From positions 1,116,001 to 1,180,000 of the forward strand of contig NZ_SMLM01000001.1 of the NCBI RefSeq assembly GCF_004682015.1: a stretch of 64,000 nucleotides of DNA. Reading direction: 5' to 3'. The stretch is from Ramlibacter henchirensis (lineage in GTDB: Bacteria; Pseudomonadota; Gammaproteobacteria; Burkholderiales; Burkholderiaceae_C). The position numbers were made by a program, and so were the translations under genes. Of this stretch, positions 34,613 to 43,397 are shown in pieces (within the stretch, counting starts at the first letter, position 1; each line of letters opens with the position of its first letter). Under the pieces are notes generated by a model. It saw only the letters and a list, made by a program, of their open reading frames with translations, was not told where the DNA came from and ran no database searches.

Positions 34613-35044
34613 GTGCTTCGCGGGAGTTGCCTCTGCCAGGGCGTGGCGTTCGAGATCGATGGCAAGGTCATCGACCTGCTGTACTGCCACTGCGCCATGT
34701 GCCGCAAGGCGCACGGCTCGGCCTTTCGGGCGCGCGGCAAGGTCAGGGCGTCGGAGTTCCGCTGGACCCGGGGCGAAGAGCTGGTCCGCTACTTCGAATC
34801 CTCGCCGGGCACCCACAGGGGCTTCTGCTCGGTTTGCGGCTCCAACCTCGTGAGCAGGTTCGACCAGAATCCCAGGGTGCTCGGCCTTGCGCTCGGCGTG
34901 CTCGACGATGACCCGCTGAACCGCCCGATCTGCCATGTCTACGTCGCTTCGAAGGCTCCGTGGCACGAGATCACTGACGAACTTCCACAGTTCGACGAGC
35001 TGCCGCCCGGTCCGGTGGGACCTCGAAACCCGAGTGGCGCCTGA
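34613..35044 (+). CDS. GFA family (Mss4-like) zinc protein
   Basis: 143 residues. The cysteine pattern of the GFA family is complete: SCLCQG, YCHCAMCRK and CSVCGSN, with CHVY at the end. Members include glutathione-dependent formaldehyde-activating enzymes, but most bind zinc and have unknown roles. The start is GTG 34613 with GAAGGAGAAAG upstream. It is a single gene. Confidence 0.88.
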   Translation: MLRGSCLCQGVAFEIDGKVIDLLYCHCAMCRKAHGSAFRARGKVRASEFRWTRGEELVRYFESSPGTHRGFCSVCGSNLVSRFDQNPRVLGLALGVLDDDPLNRPICHVYVASKAPWHEITDELPQFDELPPGPVGPRNPSGA

Positions 35045-35071
35045 GCGATCGTTCAGCGCGCCGTCGCGAGT

Positions 35072-35512
35072 TCAGGCTTCCTGAACGGTCGTGGCCACCT
35101 CGGCACGGCGGCTCTGGATCCTGCCGCCCAGCGTGGCCAGCTCCATGCCGCTGGCCTTCGCCTTCGTGAAGATGTCGCGGCGCTCCTCTTCGATGTGCTC
35201 CAGCGCGTTGCGCCAGATGGCTTCGATCGCGCCGTCGAGGTTTTCGGCTTGCGGCACGCGGGCGATCAGCTCCTTGACCCGCTGATGCTCCTTGCGCGCG
35301 TGTTCGACGAGCTGCTCATCGCCGACGGCGGTGGCGAACGCGGGGTAGAAGATCTCCTCCTCGACCATCGCGTGCAAGGTCAGTTCCATGCAGATGATCT
35401 GCGCCAGGTGCAGCTTGGCCGCAGGGTCGCCGCCGGCCGACTTGAACTCCCGGAAAAGGCCCTCCACGCGCTGGTGGTCGGCTTCGAGCAAGGCAATGGC
35501 GTCTTGGGCCAT
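35072..35512 (-). CDS. Hemerythrin-like domain protein
   Basis: 146 residues. The iron-binding residues are visible: H in EADHQRVEGLF, H and E in LTLHAMVEEEIFYPA, H in RKEHQRVKELI, and the final HIEEERRDIF. This is the four-helix bundle with a non-haem diiron site, which binds oxygen or nitric oxide or senses them. ATG 35512 is the start; upstream residues of the longer frame are not plausible. It is a single gene. Confidence 0.88.
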   Translation of the reverse strand: MAQDAIALLEADHQRVEGLFREFKSAGGDPAAKLHLAQIICMELTLHAMVEEEIFYPAFATAVGDEQLVEHARKEHQRVKELIARVPQAENLDGAIEAIWRNALEHIEEERRDIFTKAKASGMELATLGGRIQSRRAEVATTVQEA

Positions 35513-35775
35513 GGTGGATCTCCTGTGCTGGGACGCGGGCGTGCATGCACGGCGCGATGCCACCCTCCGCCAACCTAGCGCTGCCGGTTCAAGCCGTCTG
35601 TAGGCTGATGCTGGCAGCCGCCTGTCGGCCGGCCACGAGCGGCTCGTCAGGCGCATGCCGGATCAGCGTCGACGTAGGAGGACGGCCACCCGCAAACAGG
35701 CGCGCACGCCTAGGCAATCGCGCTTGCCGCGGCCTCATGCTGGTGTCGGGCCCTTCGCCCGGAATCGGAACCGAC

Positions 35776-35982
35776 ATGAGCAATCCCTGGGCACGGAAGA
35801 ACCCGTTCATGAGCATGTGGCTCACCGCCGCCAACGCTGCCGCGGGCAGCGCGCGCGGGCACGCGACCAGCGCCGCGAGGAGGCAGGTAGCCGCCGCCCA
35901 GGCAGAGACGGCGCGGCAAATCCTCGACTTCTGGACCGGCAAACCGAAGAAACCGGTCGCGCGCAAGAGGCCTCGCCGGTAA
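35776..35982 (+). CDS. Small basic protein with a conserved-looking N-terminus
   Basis: 68 residues. The N-terminus NPWARKNPFMSMWLTAANAA is followed by an Ala/Arg-rich helix and ends in a Lys/Arg-rich tail (KPKKPVARKRPRR) that could bind nucleic acid. No function is known to me. ATG 35776 is chosen over upstream in-frame starts because the N-terminal pattern begins here. Confidence 0.5.
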   Translation: MSNPWARKNPFMSMWLTAANAAAGSARGHATSAARRQVAAAQAETARQILDFWTGKPKKPVARKRPRR

Positions 35983-35999
35983 GCCTCTGCTTGCCCCGG

Positions 36000-36149
36000 T
36001 CACTGCTTGTTCTTCAGCTTGCCCTTGGGCATGACGGTGGTGGTCGGGGGCGTCGGACGGTCGGAAGTGCCGCTGCCTTCCTTGGGAGGCGAGTGGTCCT
36101 TCTTCGGTTTCTTCGCCATCTTGTTGCTGCGTTGGTCGCCTTTCGCCAT
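36000..36149 (-). CDS. Small lysine-rich protein
   Basis: 49 residues beginning MAKGDQRSNKMAKKPKKD, then Ser/Pro/Thr-rich, ending in a basic stretch. Short proteins with this start are common in Burkholderiales and other Proteobacteria, with no assigned role. ATG 36149 has a CAGGAGAT ribosome site. It is convergent with the preceding small gene. Confidence 0.6.
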   Translation of the reverse strand: MAKGDQRSNKMAKKPKKDHSPPKEGSGTSDRPTPPTTTVMPKGKLKNKQ

Positions 36150-36295
36150 GGGATCTCCTGAGGTTTGCGCGTGGCAGGAATGTAAGGTTCGGACGCCGCC
36201 AGGGCGATAAGGGTAAGCAGCGAAGCAGCGTTCACGCCCAGCAGTCGCCGGTGCCAATGGTAGAGTCATGCAGCGAACCGGAGGCGGCGGCTGCA

Positions 36296-37600
36296 GTGAA
36301 AACGGACCGGAATCCTGGACTTGGGAGCGCGCTCGTCGCGGCGCTGCTGTGCGTCTCGACCGCTCGCGCGCAAGAGCAGCCGCTCAGCGCCGAGGAGCTG
36401 TACGAACGCATCTCGCCGAGCGTCTGGATGGTGGAGGTCCGCCGGACGGATTCGGCCGCCATGGGCAGTGCGGTCGTCACCGCGCCCGGCACGCTCATCA
36501 CCAACTGCCACGTCGTGGCGAAGACCACACAGATCGTCGTGAGCCATGGCTCGCAGGTCCACGCGGCCACCGTGCGCCACCGGGATCCGACGCGGGACCT
36601 GTGCGAACTCCGCGCCCCCGGCGTCGTGGCACCGGCGGTCAACATCGGAGACTGGAGCCGCCTGCGCATCGGCGCCAAGCTCTACGCGATCGGCAATCCG
36701 AGGGGCCTTGAGCTCACCCTTTCCGACGGGCTGCTCTCGGGCATCCGGCGCGACTCGCGTGGTGCGCTCGAAGCGTTGCAGATCTCCGTGCCCATCTCGC
36801 CGGGCTCCAGCGGTGGCGGCCTGTTCGACACCTACGGACGACTGGTCGGCATCACCACCGGCGGGTTCCCCGACGCGCAGAACATCGGCTTTGCACTTCC
36901 AGCCACCTGGATCGCGGAACTGCCCCGCCGCGCCGGCATGGCGCCCGGCACCATCACACCGGACCCGGGGCCATCGCCCGCGCCGCAGTCGCCCGAGGAT
37001 CCGGCACGGATCGCATCGATCAGGCCCCCACATCCGCAACATCCGGAGTCGAAGGCGGCGCCCGCCGTATTCGAGTACCAGCTGCGCGACCGGCTCACCG
37101 GCCTGGTTCGCCGCGTCGTGTACCGCGTGGACCGGCGCGAGGCCGGCCTGGTGGTGATCAACGGCGGCACCCGCGTGGAAGACGTCGAGGGCCGGGTCGT
37201 GACGCTCACCGCAGCCATCGCCGGCGAATTCGAGGAAGCCATGCCGCCGGGCGGCTGGGTGCTGGGCGGTAAGGCCCCGGACCAGAACTGGTCCGGCACC
37301 TATATGGCGGTCGGGGACGGCCGGCCTTTCGGGATGGAGCTGCGCTCGGCGTGGCAGGGCGAGGAGATGGTCCAGGTTGCCGGCCGCGCGCTGCGTGCGA
37401 TGAAAGTGCAGTTCAAGGGCTTCACGACACGCGGCGGGGGCGCACGGACCAACCCGCCCGGCAGCTATTCCGCGGTGGCGTGGTATTCGCCCGAGCTCGG
37501 CCGCGTGGTGCGATTCGAAGCGCGCACCCGGGGCGGCCTCGGGCACACGGCTTTCGTGGTCGACGAAGTCCTCGAGCTCACAGGCGTGCGGTCCGAATAG
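36296..37600 (+). CDS. Secreted trypsin-like serine protease
   Basis: 434 residues. A signal peptide (about 25 residues, ending in ARA) precedes an S1 fold with the full triad: His72 in TNCHVV, Asp101 in DPTRDLCEL and Ser172 in PGSSGGGLF. No PDZ domain is visible. The C-terminal 200 residues, after a Pro-rich linker, are a beta-rich domain of unknown type. GTG 36296 gives a normal signal peptide and has GGAGG upstream; an alternative GTG lies at 36251. Confidence 0.8.
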   Translation: MKTDRNPGLGSALVAALLCVSTARAQEQPLSAEELYERISPSVWMVEVRRTDSAAMGSAVVTAPGTLITNCHVVAKTTQIVVSHGSQVHAATVRHRDPTRDLCELRAPGVVAPAVNIGDWSRLRIGAKLYAIGNPRGLELTLSDGLLSGIRRDSRGALEALQISVPISPGSSGGGLFDTYGRLVGITTGGFPDAQNIGFALPATWIAELPRRAGMAPGTITPDPGPSPAPQSPEDPARIASIRPPHPQHPESKAAPAVFEYQLRDRLTGLVRRVVYRVDRREAGLVVINGGTRVEDVEGRVVTLTAAIAGEFEEAMPPGGWVLGGKAPDQNWSGTYMAVGDGRPFGMELRSAWQGEEMVQVAGRALRAMKVQFKGFTTRGGGARTNPPGSYSAVAWYSPELGRVVRFEARTRGGLGHTAFVVDEVLELTGVRSE

Positions 37601-37603
37601 TCT

Positions 37604-39112
37604 TCATCCGCGCCGCACCATCCAGCGCTCCAGGACCTCGAACACCAGCTGCGTCAGCAACGCCAGCGCCGCGGCGGGGATCGCTCCGGCCAGGAGCGTC
37701 GCGCCGTCGTTGAGCGCCAGTCCCTGCGCGATCCGTTCACCATAGCCGCCCGCGCCGATGAAGGCGGCGATGGTCGCCGTGCCGACCGTCAGGATGGCGG
37801 CGGTCTTGATCCCGGCCAGGATGGCGGGGAACGCCAGCGGGAGGTCCACGTACCGCCACCGCTGGGACGCGGTCATCCCCAAGGCCAAGCCTGCCTGTTT
37901 CAGTCCCGCCGGCACTTCATCCAGGCCGAGCGCCGTGTTGCGGACGATCGGCAGCAGCGCGTAGAGCGACAGCGCGACGATCGCCGGGGCCGTGCCGATG
38001 CGCCCGAGCAGGGGGATCAGCGCGGCCAGCAAGGCCAGCGACGGAATCGTCTGCAGCATGCCCACGGCGGCGAGGATGGGCTGGCTCAGCTGCTTGCGTG
38101 CGGCGGCGGCGGCGCCGAGTGGCAGGCCTAGCAACACGCCGATCGCAACCGACGCTGCGACCAGTCCCACGTGTTCGCGCGTGAGCCGGCCCAGGTCGTC
38201 GCTGAACAGCCGCTCCCAGACGCCGGCGCGCGTGCTCTCTCCGCCCGCAACGGGGCGCGTCGACCCGCTCTCCACGAAATCCGCAGCGATGGCCGCAAAA
38301 GTGCGGCCGCGCAGTTCCGCGTCGCCGTTCATGCGGATCATGAGGTTCGCATCGATGCTGCCTGCCAGCCCGCTGATCGCCTTCCACGCCAGCGGTGCAC
38401 GATCGGGCAGGTCGACCCGGTAGAGCAGCACGGCGTCGTATCGCGGAAAGTAGCCGGCGTCGTCCTCCAGGACCGTCAGGCCAAGCTCGGCGATCTTGGC
38501 ATCGGTCGTGTAGATGTCGGTGACGTCGATGCGGCCCCCGGCCAGCGCCTCGTAGGCGATGCCATGGTCGATTCCGGCAGGCCGATGGGGCAGGCCATAG
38601 CGGCCGGCGAGCCCCGGCCAGCCGTCCGCGCGTCCCAGGAATTCCTGGGAGACGGCGATGCGCAGGTCGGGGTGCCTGCGCAGATCGCCGATGTTGCGCA
38701 GCCCGCGCTCACGCGCGAGGCGTGCCGTCGTCGCCAGCGCGTAGCCATTTGAGAAACCCAGGGGAACTGCGAACGCCAGCCCTGCCTTGCGCAACTCCTG
38801 CTGCAGCGTCTGCGGGCTGCTGCCGCTCGGCAGCTTGAGGATCTCCTTCTCGATGGTGCCCAGGTATTCGGGATAGACGTCGATCGAGCCCAGTTTCAGG
38901 GCCTCCAGCACGACAGCGGTGCTGCCGAGGCCGGGGCGGTGCTCGGCCTGCGCTCCGGCTTGCCGCGCCGTGCGCGCGACGATCTCGCCGAGGATGTAGC
39001 TCTCGGTGAAGCGCTTGGAACCTACGGTGATGCGCTCGGCCGCATCCGCCGCGCTGCAACACGCTGCAAGGCCGATCGCGAGCGCCGGGAGCAGGAGGCG
39101 GCAGGTCAGCAT
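37604..39112 (-). CDS. Osmoprotectant ABC transporter, binding protein fused to permease
   Basis: 502 residues. A signal peptide and a glycine-betaine-type solute-binding domain (ITVGSKRFTESYILGEI, then residues to about 295) are followed by a permease of the ProW/OpuCB kind (residues 310-500, with the EAA-like loop GLDEVPAGLKQAGLALGM). Binding domain first, then membrane domain, is one of the known layouts. No ATPase gene is present in the window, so the transporter must borrow one or its partner gene is elsewhere. Confidence 0.88.
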   Translation of the reverse strand: MLTCRLLLPALAIGLAACCSAADAAERITVGSKRFTESYILGEIVARTARQAGAQAEHRPGLGSTAVVLEALKLGSIDVYPEYLGTIEKEILKLPSGSSPQTLQQELRKAGLAFAVPLGFSNGYALATTARLARERGLRNIGDLRRHPDLRIAVSQEFLGRADGWPGLAGRYGLPHRPAGIDHGIAYEALAGGRIDVTDIYTTDAKIAELGLTVLEDDAGYFPRYDAVLLYRVDLPDRAPLAWKAISGLAGSIDANLMIRMNGDAELRGRTFAAIAADFVESGSTRPVAGGESTRAGVWERLFSDDLGRLTREHVGLVAASVAIGVLLGLPLGAAAAARKQLSQPILAAVGMLQTIPSLALLAALIPLLGRIGTAPAIVALSLYALLPIVRNTALGLDEVPAGLKQAGLALGMTASQRWRYVDLPLAFPAILAGIKTAAILTVGTATIAAFIGAGGYGERIAQGLALNDGATLLAGAIPAAALALLTQLVFEVLERWMVRRG

Positions 39113-39153
39113 CGTGGCGGCCGGGAGTGGCCTTCCCCCGCAGGGGCATCTCC

Positions 39154-39366
39154 TCAGCTCGGCCGATCGTACTCCGGCGGATTTTTCATCGCCGGGCGGC
39201 CGCGGCCAGTTCCATCCTTCTTGCGCCCGTTTTTCTGCATGAGCTTGCGCAGGCGCTTTTCAGTCGCCTCGGCCCGCTCGAGCGCGCGCTGCGCCTCTTC
39301 CAGGTTCCGGCGCGCCGTCTCCACCCCTGCAAGCGCCCGTTCAACGGCGCTGAGCAATTCATCCAT
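39154..39366 (-). CDS. Small coiled-coil protein
   Basis: 70 residues. The first 45 are an unbroken heptad helix (LLSAVERALAGVETARRNLE and following), then a basic disordered tail. No family is recognised. The start at 39366 is the first plausible ATG. Confidence 0.5.
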   Translation of the reverse strand: MDELLSAVERALAGVETARRNLEEAQRALERAEATEKRLRKLMQKNGRKKDGTGRGRPAMKNPPEYDRPS

Positions 39367-39508
39367 GTCTCGCCCCCGCGGCAACACTGCCTGGCCTCTT
39401 TTCCCCGCGCAAGATTCATATCACTGCGTGACACAAAAGCAAAGCGGGCCAACGCGGAGTGCCGCGAGGCCGACGCGTTCCGGCTCGTCCGCCAGGCCGA
39501 TCGAGGCA

Positions 39509-40318
39509 TCACCGGCGCGCGGGCCGGGCCCTTTCGATCTCGCCCAGCCGCACGGTCACCAGCCGGACCTGTTCCTGCATCTTCGCCAGCACGCCACGGA
39601 CGCGGTCTCGCGGCAGCCGTTCGGCCAGCGTCGCGATGCTGATCGCCGCGACCAGGGTGCCGGCGGGATCGAGGATGGGCACCGCCATGGCACTGGTGCC
39701 GGGCATCACGCCCGCCTGGGCATACGTGTAGCCCTGCGCGCGGCACGCATCGACGGCGGCCAGGACATCCTTGACGGAGCGTCCGGCGCCCTTGAGCCGC
39801 TTCTCGTTGCGCTGGGTCAGGGCCCTGGCCTCGTCGGGCGGCATGCCGGCCAGCAGCACGATGCCGGAGACGCTCGCGCCCAGCGGCCGCCGCGCGCCGA
39901 CGTCGATCGAGAGCACCTGGATCGGATGCGAGCCGAGGTGGCGCGCGATGCTCACCGAGTCCGCCCCATGACGCACGCTCAGGAACACGGTGTCGCCCAC
40001 GTTTGCGGCCAGCGCCGCGAGATACGGCTCTGCGATCGCGCGGATGGATACGCCGCCCGGCCGCGCCAGTCCGAGCAGGGTGATCTCGTGCCCGATGCGG
40101 TAGCGCCGCGTGGTGGGGTCCTGCTCGACCGCCGTCTCGTCCATCAGCACCTTCAGGAACCGGTGAACCGTGGGCGCGGTGAGGCCGGACATGGCCGCCA
40201 CGTCGGTGAGCCGCACGCCGCGGTCCTGCCCCGCCGCGACGAGCCGCAGGATGGCCATGGCGCGGCGAACGCTCTGCGCGCCGTCCGCGGAGTCCAGGGA
40301 CGCCGGAGCGCGGGGCAT
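39509..40318 (-). CDS. IclR family transcriptional regulator
   Basis: 269 residues. The N-terminal winged helix (LTDVAAMSGLTAPTVHRFLK) and the IclR effector domain (GVSIRAIAEPYLAALAANVG to the end) are complete. It lies six bases downstream of a flavin reductase gene and divergent from an aromatic/organic-acid catabolic operon (Bug, RidA, amidohydrolase, two fumarylacetoacetate hydrolases), which is its likely target. The effector is unknown. Confidence 0.9.
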   Translation of the reverse strand: MPRAPASLDSADGAQSVRRAMAILRLVAAGQDRGVRLTDVAAMSGLTAPTVHRFLKVLMDETAVEQDPTTRRYRIGHEITLLGLARPGGVSIRAIAEPYLAALAANVGDTVFLSVRHGADSVSIARHLGSHPIQVLSIDVGARRPLGASVSGIVLLAGMPPDEARALTQRNEKRLKGAGRSVKDVLAAVDACRAQGYTYAQAGVMPGTSAMAVPILDPAGTLVAAISIATLAERLPRDRVRGVLAKMQEQVRLVTVRLGEIERARPARR

Positions 40319-40324
40319 CCGGGC

Positions 40325-40948
40325 TCAGCCCTCGATGATCGTCTTGCCCGTCTGCGACACCGCGCGGAGCGTCACGATGCGGCCCAGCGTCGCGTAGTTG
40401 GGCCCGCCGAGGCGGCAGACGGGATTGAGGGCCAGGGTGTCGATCTTGAAGTCGCGCGCCAGGCCTTCGCGGATGTGGAAAGCGAGCACCTCGCCCACCA
40501 TGAATTCGGACCCGGTCGCGCCGAAGGCGATGGACTGGTGCAGCCGGCATTCCATCGCCACCGGCGGCGCCGCCAGCCGGGGCACGTCGATGAAGTCGCT
40601 GGCGATGGTGTCGAGGCCGAGGAGTTCGACCTCGCTGACCTCGGGCGGGTGCTCCTCCGCGCTCTCGTGCAGCGGGTGCAGGAGGGCCTCGTCGGCGATG
40701 TGCACCACGTACTCGCGCCGGGACAGGATGTTGTTGCCCGTGTCCTTCATGACACCCGCCTTGCGGCCGATGTTGACGCCGATCATCGGCGGCTTGTTGG
40801 AGACGAAGGTGAAGGCGCTGAACGGCGCGATGTTCAGCACGCCGGCTTCGGACCGGGTGCACACCCAGGCGATGGGGCGCGGAACGATGATGCCCGTCAG
40901 CAGCTTGTAGGTCTGCTGCGGGTCCATGTCGGAGGCGAGGATGCGCAT
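40325..40948 (-). CDS. Flavin reductase family protein
   Basis: 207 residues with the FMN-binding split-barrel fold. Key parts are LLTGIIVPRPIAWVCT near the N-terminus, PFSAFTFVSNKPPM, and SEFMVGEVLAFHI toward the end. Such proteins supply reduced flavin to monooxygenases or bind FMN for other reactions. ATG 40948 is chosen; the upstream part of the longer frame lies in the divergent promoter. It shares an operon with the IclR gene. Confidence 0.85.
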   Translation of the reverse strand: MRILASDMDPQQTYKLLTGIIVPRPIAWVCTRSEAGVLNIAPFSAFTFVSNKPPMIGVNIGRKAGVMKDTGNNILSRREYVVHIADEALLHPLHESAEEHPPEVSEVELLGLDTIASDFIDVPRLAAPPVAMECRLHQSIAFGATGSEFMVGEVLAFHIREGLARDFKIDTLALNPVCRLGGPNYATLGRIVTLRAVSQTGKTIIEG

Positions 40949-41135
40949 GGGCGGTGTCCAGAATGCGGAAAAGGGGCCGCGGCGAGCCGGTCCGCCCATG
41001 CTAGGACACATCAGTGAAAACGGCCCCACGCCCGCTCGAGAATGTTTCCGGCATGTGGAAGTTTCGGGCAGATCGCGATTGCGGGGGTATCGTGCGTTGC
41101 CTAGAGTCGCCGCAGATCAAACGGAGACATCGACC

Positions 41136-42110
41136 ATGCGCAACCTGCTTGCCTTTCTCGCGCTCGGCGCCGCCGCGCTGCTGTCCGCCGGCCCCGGCCT
41201 GGCCCAGCAGGCCTGGCCCAGCAAACCGGTGCGGATCGTGGTGCCGTACCCGCCAGGTGGAAACGTCGACGGCGCCGCGCGCATCATCGCCTCCGACCTG
41301 CAGAAGAGCCTGGGGCAGCCGATCGTGGTGGAGAACAAGGCCGGCGCGGGCGGCATGATCGCCGGCGACCTGGTCGCCAAGGCGGACCCGGACGGGCACA
41401 CGCTGTTCCTCGCCGCCAACGGGCCGCTGCTGTTCTCGCCCACCATCTACAACCGGCAGCTGTACCACTGGAAGAAGAACTTCGTCCCGATCTCCAGGGT
41501 GTCGCTGACGCCGCTGCTGGTCCAGGTGCATCCTTCGGTGCCGGCCCGGACGGTGCCGGAGCTGCTGGCGCTGATCAAGGCCAAGCCGAACGCCGTGACG
41601 ATGGCGTCGCCCGGCGCCGGCACCACCAACCACCTGCTCAGCGAACTGATGCAGAAGGCCACCGGCGTGCAATGGACCACGGTGCACTACAAGGGCAACG
41701 CGCCGGCCACCAACGACCTGCTGGGCGGCCAGGTGCAGTTCAACTTCGACCAGGTGTCGGTGGCGCAGCCGTACATCAAGGACGGCCGCACCCGGGCGCT
41801 GGCGGTGATCGCGCCCAGGCGAGTGCCCTGGCTGCCCGACGTGCCGACGCTGGAAGAGCAGGGCATCAAGGGCGTCGAAGGGCAGACGTTCACCGGCCTG
41901 CTCGCGCCGGCCGGCACGCCGCCGGCGGTGATCGAGAAGCTCAGCGCCGCGCTCAAGACCGTCCTGGACTCCAAGGCGGTGCAGGACCGCTTCTACCAGG
42001 CGGGCGCCGAGGTCGCGTGGCTGTCGCCGCAGCAGTTCACGGCCTACCTGCAGAAGGAAGAGGACATCTGGATCCCGATCATCAAGACGGCCCGGATCAC
42101 CGCGGAGTGA
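41136..42110 (+). CDS. Bug/TctC-type tripartite tricarboxylate receptor
   Basis: 324 residues. The signal peptide ends near residue 23 (GLA). The mature protein begins QQAWPSKPVRIVVPYPPGGN, typical of Bug receptors, and VVENKAGAGGMIAGD is the conserved glycine-rich loop. It is the first gene of the catabolic operon and probably captures the substrate of the downstream enzymes. Membrane subunits are not encoded nearby. Confidence 0.9.
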   Translation: MRNLLAFLALGAAALLSAGPGLAQQAWPSKPVRIVVPYPPGGNVDGAARIIASDLQKSLGQPIVVENKAGAGGMIAGDLVAKADPDGHTLFLAANGPLLFSPTIYNRQLYHWKKNFVPISRVSLTPLLVQVHPSVPARTVPELLALIKAKPNAVTMASPGAGTTNHLLSELMQKATGVQWTTVHYKGNAPATNDLLGGQVQFNFDQVSVAQPYIKDGRTRALAVIAPRRVPWLPDVPTLEEQGIKGVEGQTFTGLLAPAGTPPAVIEKLSAALKTVLDSKAVQDRFYQAGAEVAWLSPQQFTAYLQKEEDIWIPIIKTARITAE

Positions 42111-42112
42111 GC

Positions 42113-42499
42113 ATGCCCAAGCGCCAGAGCCTGCACGTGGCGGGCTTCAGCCACAAGAACCCGATTCCGGCCGCGGCCCGGATCGGTCCGCTGCTGATGA
42201 GCGGCCTGATCAATGGGATGGACCCCGCCACGGGGAAGCTCGCCGAGGGGCTGGAGGCGCAGTGCGCCTTCATGTTCCAGCAGGTGCGCAACGTGCTCGC
42301 CGGCGCCGGCGGCACGCCCGACCACATCGTGCGCATGACGGTGTGGCTGAAGGACCGCTCGCAGCGCGGCCCGCTCAACGAACAGTGGCTCGCGATGTTC
42401 CCGGATGCGCAGGACCGTCCCGCGCGGCTGTCGCTGCAAGCCACGGAGCTGACCGAGGGCATCCTCGTGCAGTGCGAGATCACCGCCTGGATCGAATAG
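42113..42499 (+). CDS. RidA family (YjgF-like) protein
   Basis: 128 residues with the RidA trimer fold. The arginine that binds the substrate carboxylate is kept (RPARLSLQA), as is the Glu in VQCEITAW. RidA proteins hydrolyse reactive enamines or imines; members in catabolic operons often act on aminomuconate-type intermediates. It starts three bases after the Bug gene and is therefore part of the operon. Confidence 0.88.
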   Translation: MPKRQSLHVAGFSHKNPIPAAARIGPLLMSGLINGMDPATGKLAEGLEAQCAFMFQQVRNVLAGAGGTPDHIVRMTVWLKDRSQRGPLNEQWLAMFPDAQDRPARLSLQATELTEGILVQCEITAWIE

Positions 42500-42509
42500 C
42501 CGAATCACC

Positions 42510-43397
42510 ATGGCCGACTACTTCCCCTTCGACCCGAATCCGCGCACGCCCTCACGGCCCGCGCCCCCCGGCGCCATCGACGCGCAGTTCCACATCCTTG
42601 GCCCGCGCGAGAAATATCCGGTGCGTCCGGGCGCCGCCTACGAGATGCCCACCGCCACGCCGGCTGCGCTCAAGCGCGTGCACGCGGCACTCGGCTTCCG
42701 GCGCGGCATCGTCGTGCAGACCACGACCTATGGCGAGGACCACACGGTGGTGCTCGATGCGCTGGCCGAGCTGGGGCCCGGCTACAAGGGTTGCGCCAAC
42801 GCGCTGGTGTTCGAGGCTCGCGACGACGCCTACCTGCACAAGCTCCACGACGCGGGCGTGCGCGGCGCGCGCTTCTCGTTCCGGCAGGCGCTGGGCGCCG
42901 TGCTGAGCAAGCCCGCGTTCGAGCGCGCCGTCGCTCGCATCCGCGAACTTGGCTGGTACATGAAGATCCAGCCCGAGCAGAGCGGCATCCTCGAGAGCCT
43001 GCCCTGGATCGAGCAGATCACCGACATCCCGGTGCTGATCGACCACATGGGCCGCGCCAACGCGGATCTCGGTCCCGAGCGGGACCCCAACGTCCGCACG
43101 CTGTCCGAGCTGCTGGGGCGCGGGAATTTCTGGGTGATGCTGTCGCTGGGCGAGAAGGTGTCCACGCAGGGAGCCCCGTACGAGGACGTCGTGCCCATCG
43201 CCCGAGCGCTGATCGACGCGGCGCCGCACCGCTGCGTCTGGGGCTCGGACTGGCCGCACCCGGTCTCGAAGAAGCAGCCGCCGAACGACGCGGACCTGCT
43301 GGAGCTGCTCTATCGCTACGTGCGCAGCGACGACGAACTGCGCCGCATCCTGGTCGACAACCCGTCGGCCTTGTTCGGTTACGGAGGTGAAGCATGA
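42510..43397 (+). CDS. Amidohydrolase family protein, LigI-like (2-pyrone-4,6-dicarboxylate lactonase type)
   Basis: 295 residues. The N-terminal motif is IDAQFHILGP, where related enzymes have D-x-H-x-H, so the first His appears to be Gln. Strand 8 carries WGSDWPHP with the catalytic Asp. The overall length and TIM-barrel pattern agree with 2-pyrone-4,6-dicarboxylate lactonase relatives, which hydrolyse lactones in aromatic degradation. It stands between the RidA and fumarylacetoacetate-hydrolase genes. Confidence 0.85.
   Translation: MADYFPFDPNPRTPSRPAPPGAIDAQFHILGPREKYPVRPGAAYEMPTATPAALKRVHAALGFRRGIVVQTTTYGEDHTVVLDALAELGPGYKGCANALVFEARDDAYLHKLHDAGVRGARFSFRQALGAVLSKPAFERAVARIRELGWYMKIQPEQSGILESLPWIEQITDIPVLIDHMGRANADLGPERDPNVRTLSELLGRGNFWVMLSLGEKVSTQGAPYEDVVPIARALIDAAPHRCVWGSDWPHPVSKKQPPNDADLLELLYRYVRSDDELRRILVDNPSALFGYGGEA

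Noticed and set aside
38939-41017. A 692-codon frame on the plus strand across the ABC fusion, IclR and flavin reductase genes
   Set aside because: The minus-strand genes are well supported by family motifs, and this frame is Arg/Gly/His-rich low-complexity sequence.
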